From: CAMEON01 sp045645165
GTDB lineage: Bacteria; Bacillota; Clostridia; Oscillospirales; CAG-272
DNA: 5,852 nt
NCBI GenBank assembly: GCA_045645165.1
Contig: JAZRIF010000232.1
Coordinates: 1 to 5,852 of the forward strand
Reading direction: 5' to 3'
Shown: in pieces, positions 1-5,203 of the stretch
How the letters are laid out: every line of letters starts with the position of its first letter
Position numbering within the stretch: position 1 is the stretch's first letter
Translations under genes and position numbers: made by a program
Notes under the pieces: model-generated
What the model was told of the DNA's origin: nothing
What the model saw: only the letters and a program-made list of their open reading frames with translations
The model's database searches: none

Positions 1-2
1 TC

Positions 3-80
3 CACTTCTACAATCATGAACGTATCCAACTCAAAACAAAACTGACACCACTCGAAAAGCGATGTCAGTTCGTTGCCTAA
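3..80 (+). CDS. IS3-family transposase OrfB, C-terminal fragment
   Basis: Only the last 25 codons are visible, starting HFYNHERIQLK and ending at TAA (78-80). The pattern (F/Y)YN..R.Q.KL..L.P.E.R just before the stop is characteristic of the end of the DDE integrase core (rve) domain in IS3-family OrfB transposases. The catalytic DDE residues lie upstream of the window, so whether the enzyme is intact cannot be judged. The stop codon sits 61 bases before the proposed IS end, a normal spacing for this family. A stem (40-47 with 63-70) lies within the coding sequence and is probably incidental. Confidence 0.8.
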   Translation, partial: HFYNHERIQLKTKLTPLEKRCQFVA

Positions 81-111
81 TTGTTAAATATCCTACCCTC
101 ATGGGGCTTTT

Positions 112-141
112 TGTACTGTCCGTACAATTTGGGGCAGTTCA
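112..141. repeat. Right terminal inverted repeat of the IS3-family element
   Basis: The 30 bases end in ...GGGGCAGTTCA. The reverse complement starts TGAACTGCCCC, which resembles IS3-family termini that begin with TG and carry a run of C a few bases in. Its inner part contains a short palindrome, TTGTAC-tgtcc-GTACAA (111-127). The left partner is not in the window, so the inner limit of the repeat is approximate. Confidence 0.65.
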
Positions 142-165
142 CCCCGCCACTCGGCGGGGCTTTTT
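142..165 (+). terminator. Intrinsic terminator abutting the IS end
   Basis: A perfect 7-bp GC stem, CCCCGCC (142-148) and GGCGGGG (153-159), with a four-base ACTC loop is followed by CTTTTT. It would stop plus-strand transcription from the insertion sequence or from the gene the insertion displaced, and so insulates the beta-helix gene downstream. It starts on the very base after the proposed IS end. Confidence 0.9.
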
Positions 166-190
166 CACCCCCAAATATCCTTCCACCTCA

Positions 191-219
191 TTGACAAACC
201 ACCCCAAATATGATAAAAT
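191..219 (+). promoter_or_regulatory. Sigma-A promoter for the beta-helix gene
   Basis: The -35 box TTGACA (191-196) is a perfect consensus. After 17 bases comes TAAAAT (214-219), which matches TATAAT at five of six positions. An extended -10 TG lies at 211-212. Transcription would start near 226, leaving a leader of about 27 bases before the GTG start. The 10-mer CCCCAAATAT occurs at 169-178 and again at 202-211, on both sides of the -35 box. Confidence 0.85.
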
Positions 220-236
220 GGATGTAACACTCCAAA

Positions 237-244
237 AAGGAGGT
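237..244 (+). promoter_or_regulatory. Ribosome binding site fixing the GTG start
   Basis: AAGGAGGT lies 8 bases before the GTG at 253. It is a near-perfect anti-Shine-Dalgarno match. It decides the start, because the next in-frame methionine is residue 26, at the end of the signal peptide. Confidence 0.9.
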
Positions 245-252
245 ACACCACC

Positions 253-2133
253 GTGAAACGATCCCGAATCGCCCTATTCACCGCGCTCCTGTCAATCATT
301 CTGCTCCTCGGCGCACCTGTCGCGACGATGGCTGAATCCACAACCCACGGAGGTATGAACATGGATCTGACCTACGACTACCGCCTCTCCGAAGAGGGCA
401 CTGCCTACTACATCTCCTCATCTCTCGGAAGCGACCAAAACGATGGCAAAAGTGAAGACACCCCATGGAAGAGCTTTACCCATATCAAGTCCATGAATCT
501 GAAGCCCGGCGACCGCGTGCTTTTGCGCCGCGGCGACGTGTGGCACGAGCGACTGACCATCCGCGGAAAGGGCCGCGCCGACGCGTGGATCTTCGTAGGC
601 TCCTACGGAGACGTAGCTTCCCCCAAGCCTGAAATATCCCTGCAAAACGGTCGCAACGATATCGCCATTCTGGCCACCGACATCAGCGTAAGGGCCAAAA
701 ACGGCTTCGGTCTGGACTATATCTGGATCGACAATATCCATATCAGCCATAGCTTTTTGGGCATCTACTTCCGCTACGACACCTCCACGGACAACAAGGG
801 CGTCCGCGTAACCAACTGCTCCTTCACCGATATCAACTGCCCCGACCTCATGGCCGAAGCCATGAACGACGCCGGTTTTCTGCTCAAGAAGAAAGGCGAT
901 CTGGAGGACTATAAAAACGGTCAACTCATCCCCAACGGCGGCGGCGAAGTGGAATACATCTGGCCCACCGCTGTCAACATCGGCGGCAGACCCATAAGAC
1001 CTCTCGCCAACGTAGTGGTGGACGGCATCGCTGAGCCCGTCAACGTGGTTTCCGACATCGAATTGTACCAAAACAACTTCGACGGTTGCGTCATCGCCGT
1101 AGGTGCCAACTGCTACAACTACCACTACGGAACAGGCCCCAACCAGTGCTACACCTATACAACCAACTGGAACATCCGCGGCCTCACCGCCGAGAACACC
1201 ATGTCTGTACTCAGCATCGACTCCGCTGACTTCGGCTACGACGGCACTCCGGAGAGCCCTTGGGGTCGCTGGAGTCATATCCAAGCCAAGGGAGGCATGG
1301 AGAGCTTCACCATGTCCTTCGGCACTACCCAAGCCCTGTTCTCCTGCTGTAAAGATCTGTATATCTCGAACAGCAGCTTCAACGGCAGCCGCAACAACGG
1401 CCAGCCCGACGGCTGCGGCTTCGACTTCGAGCGGGCGGTTCACAATTTCACATTAGATTCCTGCATCATCGCCAACAACGAGGGACAGGGGATCCTCGTG
1501 ATGCAGACCACCATGGAAAATCAGGTCACGGGAGAGCAGGTCTATACCCCCAACACAGGCAATACCATTGTAAACTGCCTGTTCTACAACAACATGACTG
1601 CCGTACACAACGAGAATTACCGCTTTGACGTGACGGTCTTCAACCCAAACAACGAAAACTTCATCCTGCGAAATAACACCTTCTATTTCCGCGAGAAGAC
1701 GGCGGGCGGTGCCGAGGTGTTCATCAACTACCAGAACCGCAAGACCCTCAAACCCTTCGGCCCCGAAAAGGAAGGCTTTACCGAGGAAGGTTCCGTTCTG
1801 GTGCAGAACAACGATCTGCCGCCTCTGGCCGACGTCCTTGCTGAGCTGGACATGGAGGAATCCGCGGTGGAGTATCTCCCCGTGGATAAGATCTGGTACA
1901 ACTACACCGACGAGGGCGCCACACAACCCGAAACAGCGCCTGAAACCACGGCCGAGTCCGAGAACCTCCCCGCCACCAACGAGACTTCCGCCACTAAGCA
2001 GGACACCCTCACCGAAAGTGAAAACGACACCCACAACAATGGCTGCGGCTCCACCGTGGGCGGCGAGATTGCCCTGACCGCGCTTCTTGGCGGTTCTGCC
2101 CTTACCTGTAAGCGCCGTAACAAGAAAAAGTGA
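253..2133 (+). CDS. Secreted, C-terminally anchored parallel beta-helix protein
   Basis: This 626-residue protein starts with GTG. Residues 1-27 form a Sec signal peptide: basic MKRSR, a hydrophobic core at about 7-20, and likely cleavage after TMA at 27. Residues 51-100 carry the entry motif of many right-handed parallel beta-helix proteins: YYISSS..GSD.NDG...TPWKSF, then LKPGDRVLLRRGDVW. Repeated coils continue to about residue 490, with ladders such as N-CSF (188-191), N-SSF (373-376), FDFERAVHNFTLDSC and NNEGQGIL (408-415). A Thr/Glu/Pro-rich linker (about 554-595) follows, then GCGS (597-600), a hydrophobic segment (about 603-619) and the basic tail KRRNKKK, so the protein probably sits on the cell surface. 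There is no LPXTG motif. The fold is shared by pectate lyases, polysaccharide lyases, some glycosidases and adhesins. A role in binding or cutting polysaccharide is inferred; no catalytic triad could be assigned. It is transcribed from its own promoter. Confidence 0.85.
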   Translation: MKRSRIALFTALLSIILLLGAPVATMAESTTHGGMNMDLTYDYRLSEEGTAYYISSSLGSDQNDGKSEDTPWKSFTHIKSMNLKPGDRVLLRRGDVWHERLTIRGKGRADAWIFVGSYGDVASPKPEISLQNGRNDIAILATDISVRAKNGFGLDYIWIDNIHISHSFLGIYFRYDTSTDNKGVRVTNCSFTDINCPDLMAEAMNDAGFLLKKKGDLEDYKNGQLIPNGGGEVEYIWPTAVNIGGRPIRPLANVVVDGIAEPVNVVSDIELYQNNFDGCVIAVGANCYNYHYGTGPNQCYTYTTNWNIRGLTAENTMSVLSIDSADFGYDGTPESPWGRWSHIQAKGGMESFTMSFGTTQALFSCCKDLYISNSSFNGSRNNGQPDGCGFDFERAVHNFTLDSCIIANNEGQGILVMQTTMENQVTGEQVYTPNTGNTIVNCLFYNNMTAVHNENYRFDVTVFNPNNENFILRNNTFYFREKTAGGAEVFINYQNRKTLKPFGPEKEGFTEEGSVLVQNNDLPPLADVLAELDMEESAVEYLPVDKIWYNYTDEGATQPETAPETTAESENLPATNETSATKQDTLTESENDTHNNGCGSTVGGEIALTALLGGSALTCKRRNKKK

Positions 2134-2147
2134 GTGGATCCTCCACT
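2133..2147 (+). other. Short perfect hairpin at the beta-helix stop codon
   Basis: AGTGGA (2133-2138) pairs with TCCACT (2142-2147) around a TCC loop, starting at the last base of the TGA stop. No T-run follows, so it is not a standard intrinsic terminator. It could stabilise the 3' end of the transcript or cause weak termination. Without it, transcription from the beta-helix gene would run into the next gene. Confidence 0.4.
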
Positions 2148-2163
2148 GAAACTCTTGATCCCA

Positions 2164-2192
2164 TTGACAGCTCTCTCCATCCATGCTATAAG
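2164..2192 (+). promoter_or_regulatory. Sigma-A promoter for the glutaminase A-like gene
   Basis: TTGACA (2164-2169), a 17-base spacer and TATAAG (2187-2192) form a near-consensus promoter with an extended -10 TG at 2184-2185. Transcription would start near 2199. It gives the downstream gene expression independent of the beta-helix gene, although both lie on the same strand only 98 bases apart. Confidence 0.85.
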
Positions 2193-2215
2193 AAAACCAC
2201 CGAAAATCTTCTTTG

Positions 2216-2221
2216 AAAGGA
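2216..2221 (+). promoter_or_regulatory. Ribosome binding site of the glutaminase A-like gene
   Basis: AAAGGA lies 10 bases before the ATG at 2232. Together with the promoter just upstream it supports this start and leaves no room for an N-terminal signal peptide. Confidence 0.75.
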
Positions 2222-2231
2222 CGTACACACC

Positions 2232-4130
2232 ATGAAACTCCGCGCTCCCGCCTACCCCCTCATCAACATTGACCCCTACTTCACCGTCTGGTCCATGGCC
2301 GACCGCCTCCACGACGTCCCCGTCAAGCACTGGACGGGATCTGACAACACCCTCATCGGTATCTGCTGTGTGGACGGCGAGGAGAAACTGTTCATGGGCG
2401 TGTGCGACAACCGCCCCAAGATGGAGCAGATCTCGGTGGATTTCACCGCCCTCTCCACCACCTACGTATTCACCGACAGCAAGATCAACTTGACCGTCCG
2501 CTTCACCACTCCTCTGCTCCCCGACGATCTCACCGTCATGACCCGTCCCGTGGGTTACATCGCCCTGTCCTATACCTCGGCCGATGGTGCTGACCACAAG
2601 GTCTCGGCCTCGGTGCTGGCCTCCGAGGAGTTCGTCATGGACAAGCGTGGGGACGACACCACCGAGAGAGAGCTTTTGACCGTGGCCGGTATGCCCACCG
2701 TCAAGATGGGCAAGACCAACCAGATGCCCCTGAACCGTTCGGGCGACAACCTCCGCATCGAGTGGGGTTACCTCTACCTCACCGCCCCCAAGGGAGAAGT
2801 CCGCGAGTTCGTCTGCGACGAGGATAAGATGGGCTACGTCATGGGCACTATCCCCATGACCGCAGGAGTGACTTCCCTGTTCCTTTTGGCCTTTGACGAC
2901 TGCCGCGCCTCCATTCAATATTTCGGCAAGACCCTCGCTTCGGTCTGGAACCAAAACGGCGAAACCATTGAAATCGCCATCGAGGCCGCTTACAACGAGT
3001 ATGCTTCCCTCATGACCCGCTGCGATGCTTTTTCCGATAAACTCTACTGCGATGCCGTCAAGGCGGGCGGTGTGCAGTACGCCGAAATGCTCTCCCTGGC
3101 CTACCGTCAGGCCATCTCCGCCCACAAGTGCGTGCTGGACACCGAGGGCAACGTCCTGTTCATTTCCAAGGAATGCTTCTCCAACGGCTGTGCCGCCACG
3201 GTGGACGTCTCCTACCCCTCCATCCCCATGTTCCTGCTCTACAACCCCGAGTTGGTCAAGGGTATGGCTCGCCCCATCTTCAAGTACGCCGAGAGCGAGG
3301 CCTGGCCCTTTGACTTCGCCCCCCACGACTGCGGTCAGTACCCTCTGGTGAACGGCCAGGTCTACGGCGACAATGCAGTACACATGCAGATGCCCGTGGA
3401 GGAGTGCGGCAACATGCTGGTCATGGTCACCACTACCGCCATCGCGGAGGAGGATCTTTCCTTTGCCGAGGCTCACTGGGGCACTCTGTCGAATTGGGTC
3501 AAATACCTCCTGCGCTACGGTGAGGATCCCGAGAATCAGCTCTGCACCGATGACTTCGCCGGTCACCTCGCCCACAACTGCAACCTCTCCATCAAGGCCA
3601 TCATGGGCGTCGCTTGCTTCGGTCTGCTCCACCGCATGAAGGGAAACGAGGCCGAGTATGAGCATTACATGGCCGAAGCCCGCCGCATGGCCAAGTCTTG
3701 GGCAGACCGCGCCACCAATGGTGACGGTTCCTACCGTCTGGCCTTCGACCGCCCCGGCACCTACTCCATGAAGTACAACGCCGTCTGGGACAAGCTCTTC
3801 GGCACGAATATCTTCCCCGCCGAGGTGCTGGAGAGCGAGGTGCAGACCAACTTTACCCGCTTCAAGCCCTACGGCATGCCTCTGGACAACCGCGCCGACT
3901 ACACCAAGTCGGATTGGCTGGTCTGGACGGCCACTCTTCTTCAGAGCGATACCGACTTCGAGCGGTATATCGCCCCTCTGTGGACATCTTACCACTTCAC
4001 CCGCCACCGCGTTCCCATGACCGACTGGTACGACACCATCGGCGCGGATCACATCCACTTCCAGAATCGCACCGTCATCGGCGGCCTGTTCATCAAGCTG
4101 CTGGAATGGTCGGAGAAGATGAAGGTCTGA
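2232..4130 (+). CDS. Glutaminase A-like protein (DUF4964/DUF5127/GtaA six-hairpin)
   Basis: This 632-residue protein matches, from memory, the glutaminase A family known from fungal GtaA and many Bacteroides proteins. The order is a DUF4964-like start (about 1-60: RAPAYPLINIDPYFTVWS, VKHWTG), a DUF5127-like beta-sandwich (about 75-255) and the alpha-helical GtaA six-hairpin domain (about 265-630). Family motifs in that last domain include SKECFSNGC (312-320), VDVSYPS (325-331), HDCGQYPL (365-372), MPVEECGNM (387-395), CTDDFAGHLAHN (438-449), DRPGTYSMKYNAVWDKLFG (506-524), TKSDW (558-562) and VPMTDWYDT (594-602). The length is normal and all domains appear intact. Fungal relatives hydrolyse glutamine to glutamate and ammonia; the bacterial members are hardly characterised, and the six-hairpin fold is also that of glycosidases, so a sugar substrate is possible. 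Unlike many relatives it has no signal peptide, so it is predicted cytoplasmic. Its reading frame has strong C/G third positions, with Ala mostly GCC. Confidence 0.85.
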   Translation: MKLRAPAYPLINIDPYFTVWSMADRLHDVPVKHWTGSDNTLIGICCVDGEEKLFMGVCDNRPKMEQISVDFTALSTTYVFTDSKINLTVRFTTPLLPDDLTVMTRPVGYIALSYTSADGADHKVSASVLASEEFVMDKRGDDTTERELLTVAGMPTVKMGKTNQMPLNRSGDNLRIEWGYLYLTAPKGEVREFVCDEDKMGYVMGTIPMTAGVTSLFLLAFDDCRASIQYFGKTLASVWNQNGETIEIAIEAAYNEYASLMTRCDAFSDKLYCDAVKAGGVQYAEMLSLAYRQAISAHKCVLDTEGNVLFISKECFSNGCAATVDVSYPSIPMFLLYNPELVKGMARPIFKYAESEAWPFDFAPHDCGQYPLVNGQVYGDNAVHMQMPVEECGNMLVMVTTTAIAEEDLSFAEAHWGTLSNWVKYLLRYGEDPENQLCTDDFAGHLAHNCNLSIKAIMGVACFGLLHRMKGNEAEYEHYMAEARRMAKSWADRATNGDGSYRLAFDRPGTYSMKYNAVWDKLFGTNIFPAEVLESEVQTNFTRFKPYGMPLDNRADYTKSDWLVWTATLLQSDTDFERYIAPLWTSYHFTRHRVPMTDWYDTIGADHIHFQNRTVIGGLFIKLLEWSEKMKV

Positions 4131-4147
4131 TTTCCCACATGAATACA

Positions 4148-4184
4148 AAAACGGATGCCACCCTCCACGGGTAGCATCCGTTTT
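4148..4184. terminator. Bidirectional intrinsic terminator between convergent genes
   Basis: ACGGATGC (4151-4158) pairs with GCATCCGT (4174-4181). After one C-A mismatch (4159 and 4173), ACCC (4160-4163) pairs with GGGT (4169-4172) around a five-base loop. Outer A and T runs extend the stem, so each strand reads out a U-run: TTTTCTATTG on plus, TTTTTGTATTC on minus. It lies 17 bases after the glutaminase A-like stop and 8 bases beyond the MarR stop, and serves both genes. Confidence 0.92.
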
Positions 4185-4192
4185 CTATTGTA

Positions 4193-4693
4193 TCATTCCT
4201 GATCTTCCGCGCCGTATCTCTGCTCGCACATCTGCGCCAGATTGCGATCGATCTGCCCGAGACAACGGTAGAGGATGGCACGCTCTTCCTCAGTGACCCC
4301 CACGGCCACTTCATCCAAAACGCGGTCAATACGCGCTGAAAGCCGCATAGCCACGTCGCGCCCCTTATCCGTCAGAGCCAAAGGTGCACGATAGTGCTTC
4401 CCTGATCCGCGCACACGACCGCCGGCAGAGGCAGACTCCTGCTTGCCTTGGTTACGGGTCAGAAATCCGTTCTGCTCCAGGTATACGATAGAGCGGGACA
4501 CGGCCGCCTTGTCCTCATCGCAGAGCTCGCAAAGCTCAGCAGCCGTCATGGTCTCTGCCTTATACAAATAGTACAAGCAGGAAACGTGAGGACTTTTCAG
4601 ATTAAATTCCGCAGTTTCCTCGGTTTTGAGACGGCGGATACTGCGGCTAATGGAGGATATCAGCACGGTAAAGGTTTCAAAGCGTTCGATCAT
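4193..4693 (-). CDS. MarR-family transcriptional regulator
   Basis: This 166-residue protein is a winged helix-turn-helix regulator. Helices at about 1-45 form part of the dimer interface. The HTH spans about 49-80 (MTAAELCELCDEDKAAVSRS, then YLEQNGFLTRN), and the KAAVSRSI...LE..GF pattern is the usual MarR recognition-helix layout. The wing follows at about 81-108 and ends in YRAPLALTDKG (101-111). C-terminal helices (about 111-160) complete the dimerisation domain. The wing holds an unusual Gly/Ser/basic stretch, QESASAGGRVRGSGK (85-99). The start MIERF is chosen because CCGGAGG lies 9 bases upstream; an upstream in-frame ATG at 4712-4714 would put that ribosome site inside the gene and overlaps a palindrome near the transcription start. 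The ligand is unknown. Autoregulation is likely from the palindromes at its promoter; other targets cannot be read from the window. Confidence 0.88.
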   Translation of the reverse strand: MIERFETFTVLISSISRSIRRLKTEETAEFNLKSPHVSCLYYLYKAETMTAAELCELCDEDKAAVSRSIVYLEQNGFLTRNQGKQESASAGGRVRGSGKHYRAPLALTDKGRDVAMRLSARIDRVLDEVAVGVTEEERAILYRCLGQIDRNLAQMCEQRYGAEDQE

Positions 4694-4702
4694 AATCCAC
4701 AA

Positions 4703-4707
4703 CCTCC
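4703..4707 (-). promoter_or_regulatory. Ribosome binding site deciding the MarR start
   Basis: GGAGG on the minus strand lies 9 bases before the ATG at 4691-4693. It argues against the upstream in-frame ATG at 4712-4714, which has no ribosome site of its own. Confidence 0.8.
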
Positions 4708-4712
4708 GGGGC

Positions 4713-4730
4713 ATGTTGCAAAATCAACAT
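4713..4730. promoter_or_regulatory. Candidate MarR operator just downstream of the -10 box
   Basis: ATGTTG (4713-4718) and CAACAT (4725-4730) form a perfect 6-bp inverted repeat with a six-base spacer. It starts 5 bases past the -10 box and covers the expected transcription start near 4728. The size, symmetry and position fit sites bound by MarR dimers, many of which repress their own gene. Binding is inferred. Confidence 0.5.
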
Positions 4731-4734
4731 CCTT

Positions 4735-4763
4735 ATTATAGCACAGCATTGTGGATTTGTCAA
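4735..4763 (-). promoter_or_regulatory. Perfect consensus sigma-A promoter of the MarR gene
   Basis: On the minus strand TTGACA (4763-4758), a 17-base spacer and TATAAT (4740-4735) match the consensus at every position, with an extended -10 TG at 4743-4742. Transcription would start near 4728, with about 35 bases of leader. So strong a promoter for a regulator suggests that repression sets the expression level. Confidence 0.92.
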
Positions 4764-4778
4764 CAGGATGCGACAAAT
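4755..4778. promoter_or_regulatory. Second palindrome overlapping the MarR -35 box
   Basis: ATTTGTC (4755-4761) and GACAAAT (4772-4778) form a perfect 7-bp inverted repeat with a ten-base spacer and overlap the -35 box. A protein bound here would block RNA polymerase. Alternatively it forms a weak hairpin in read-through RNA from the lipoprotein gene; no U-run follows, so it is not a good terminator. Confidence 0.4.
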
Positions 4779-4789
4779 TTCCTCTTCCG

Positions 4790-5029
4790 TCATCGCATAC
4801 TGCTGTGACCCTCTTTGGGCACGATCACAACGACAGGAGCATTGGGATCCCGGATTTCTGCCTCGTCGGTGTCAGCTGCGGTAGTTCCCGCGGGATCTGC
4901 GACGGTAGCGTTCTCGCCAACAGTAGTCGCAGCGCCGGTATCAAGAGGATCCACGGAATCGTTGTCACAAGCAGCAACGGGCACAACCAAAGCGAGCATG
5001 AGAATAGCGACAAAAATAAGCTTTTTCAT
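4790..5029 (-). CDS. Small secreted lipoprotein, function unknown
   Basis: This 79-residue protein has a lipoprotein signal peptide: MKKLIF, a hydrophobic core, and a lipobox VAAC with the lipid-modified cysteine at residue 21. The mature 59 residues are rich in Thr, Ala and Asp (for example ATTVGEN and GTTAADTDEAEIRD), like a flexible linker, and end in PNAPVVVIVPKEGHSSMR with no recognisable folded domain. Clostridial substrate-binding lipoproteins often begin with such a linker before a larger domain, so this may be a truncated or remnant gene, or a genuine small surface protein. The start is set by GAAAGGA (5047-5041), 11 bases upstream. The gene lies 96 bases upstream of the MarR start on the same strand without a clear terminator between, so a shared transcript is possible. 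Confidence 0.7.
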   Translation of the reverse strand: MKKLIFVAILMLALVVPVAACDNDSVDPLDTGAATTVGENATVADPAGTTAADTDEAEIRDPNAPVVVIVPKEGHSSMR

Positions 5030-5040
5030 GTTTGGTTTTT

Positions 5041-5047
5041 TCCTTTC
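5041..5047 (-). promoter_or_regulatory. Ribosome binding site of the small lipoprotein
   Basis: GAAAGGA on the minus strand sits 11 bases before the ATG at 5027-5029. It supports this methionine, directly before the signal peptide, over in-frame ATGs further upstream whose extra residues would precede the signal sequence. Confidence 0.7.
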
Positions 5048-5083
5048 AGAATTTCGGAAAATTTCTCTCACTTTGGTTTTACC

Positions 5084-5113
5084 TTTATGCTGTACAATCA
5101 CATAAAAAATCAA
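5084..5113 (-). promoter_or_regulatory. Probable promoter of the lipoprotein gene
   Basis: On the minus strand TTGATT (5113-5108) and CATAAA (5089-5084) are separated by 18 bases. Each matches four of six consensus positions, so this is weaker than the other promoters in the window. The surrounding sequence is AT-rich and the gene upstream ends in a terminator, so a promoter is needed in this gap. Confidence 0.45.
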
Positions 5114-5157
5114 GTGTTTTTTCGGGTGCATGACAAATTCACGTTTTTTACAATTTT

Positions 5158-5189
5158 CAAAAAAGAACCCGCCCCACAAGGGGGCGGGT
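5158..5189 (-). terminator. Intrinsic terminator of the right-edge surface protein gene
   Basis: CCCGCCCC (5168-5175) pairs with GGGGCGGG (5181-5188) around a five-base loop, with an extra A-T pair at 5167 and 5189. On the minus strand it is followed by TTCTTTTTT (5166-5158). It sits 15 bases past the stop of the minus-strand gene and separates it from the lipoprotein gene. Confidence 0.92.
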
Positions 5190-5203
5190 AGGATACGATG
5201 GAA

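Larger units (their letters stand above)
1..141 (+). mobile_element. Right end of an IS3-family insertion sequence (partial)
   Basis: This stretch holds the end of an IS3-family element whose left part lies outside the window. Two things support it: a reading frame from position 3 to the stop at 78-80 that matches the typical C-terminus of IS3 OrfB transposases, and a terminal repeat at about 112-141. Read inward on the minus strand, that repeat begins TGAACTGCCCC, which fits the 5'-TG...CA-3' ends of the IS3 family. The outer boundary is placed at 141 because the CA end is followed at once by the first base of a GC-rich terminator stem. IS3 elements usually make 3-4 bp target duplications; here the flanking bases are CCCC, but the left flank is not visible. 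The IS150-like subgroup is a guess. Confidence 0.78.

Noticed and set aside
40..70. Hairpin AACTGACA/TGTCAGTT as a terminator or small RNA
   Set aside because: It lies inside the transposase coding sequence and has no T-run after it.
95..112. CCC-TCAT-GGG followed by CTTTTT as a second terminator
   Set aside because: The stem has only three base pairs; it is more simply part of the AT-rich tail just inside the IS end.
62..256. 64-codon plus-strand frame from the IS end through the promoter
   Set aside because: It runs through the transposase stop region, the IS end, a terminator, a promoter and the next ribosome site, and has no ribosome site itself.
418..1443. 341-codon open frame on the minus strand opposite the beta-helix gene
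   Set aside because: Its low-complexity Ala/Val/Gly composition, lack of a ribosome site and full overlap with a well supported gene mark it as a shadow frame.
1902..4148. 748-codon open frame on the minus strand opposite the glutaminase A-like gene
   Set aside because: It overlaps a gene with clear family motifs, has no ribosome site or recognisable domain, and crosses a bidirectional terminator. Long antisense frames are expected opposite genes with GC-rich third positions.
4193..4714. Longer MarR start at 4712-4714 (adding MPRRLWI)
   Set aside because: The ribosome site GGAGG would then lie inside the gene, no ribosome site precedes this ATG, and it overlaps the proposed operator.
4679..4795. 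38-codon minus-strand frame starting MTEEEICRIL, overlapping the lipoprotein stop
   Set aside because: It could be a frameshifted continuation of the lipoprotein, but it has no ribosome site, runs through the perfect MarR promoter and its palindromes, and resembles no family I know.
4751..5191. 146-codon plus-strand frame over the lipoprotein region
   Set aside because: It is antisense to a gene with a signal peptide, lipobox and ribosome site, runs through the lipoprotein promoter and the terminator, and has no ribosome site of its own.
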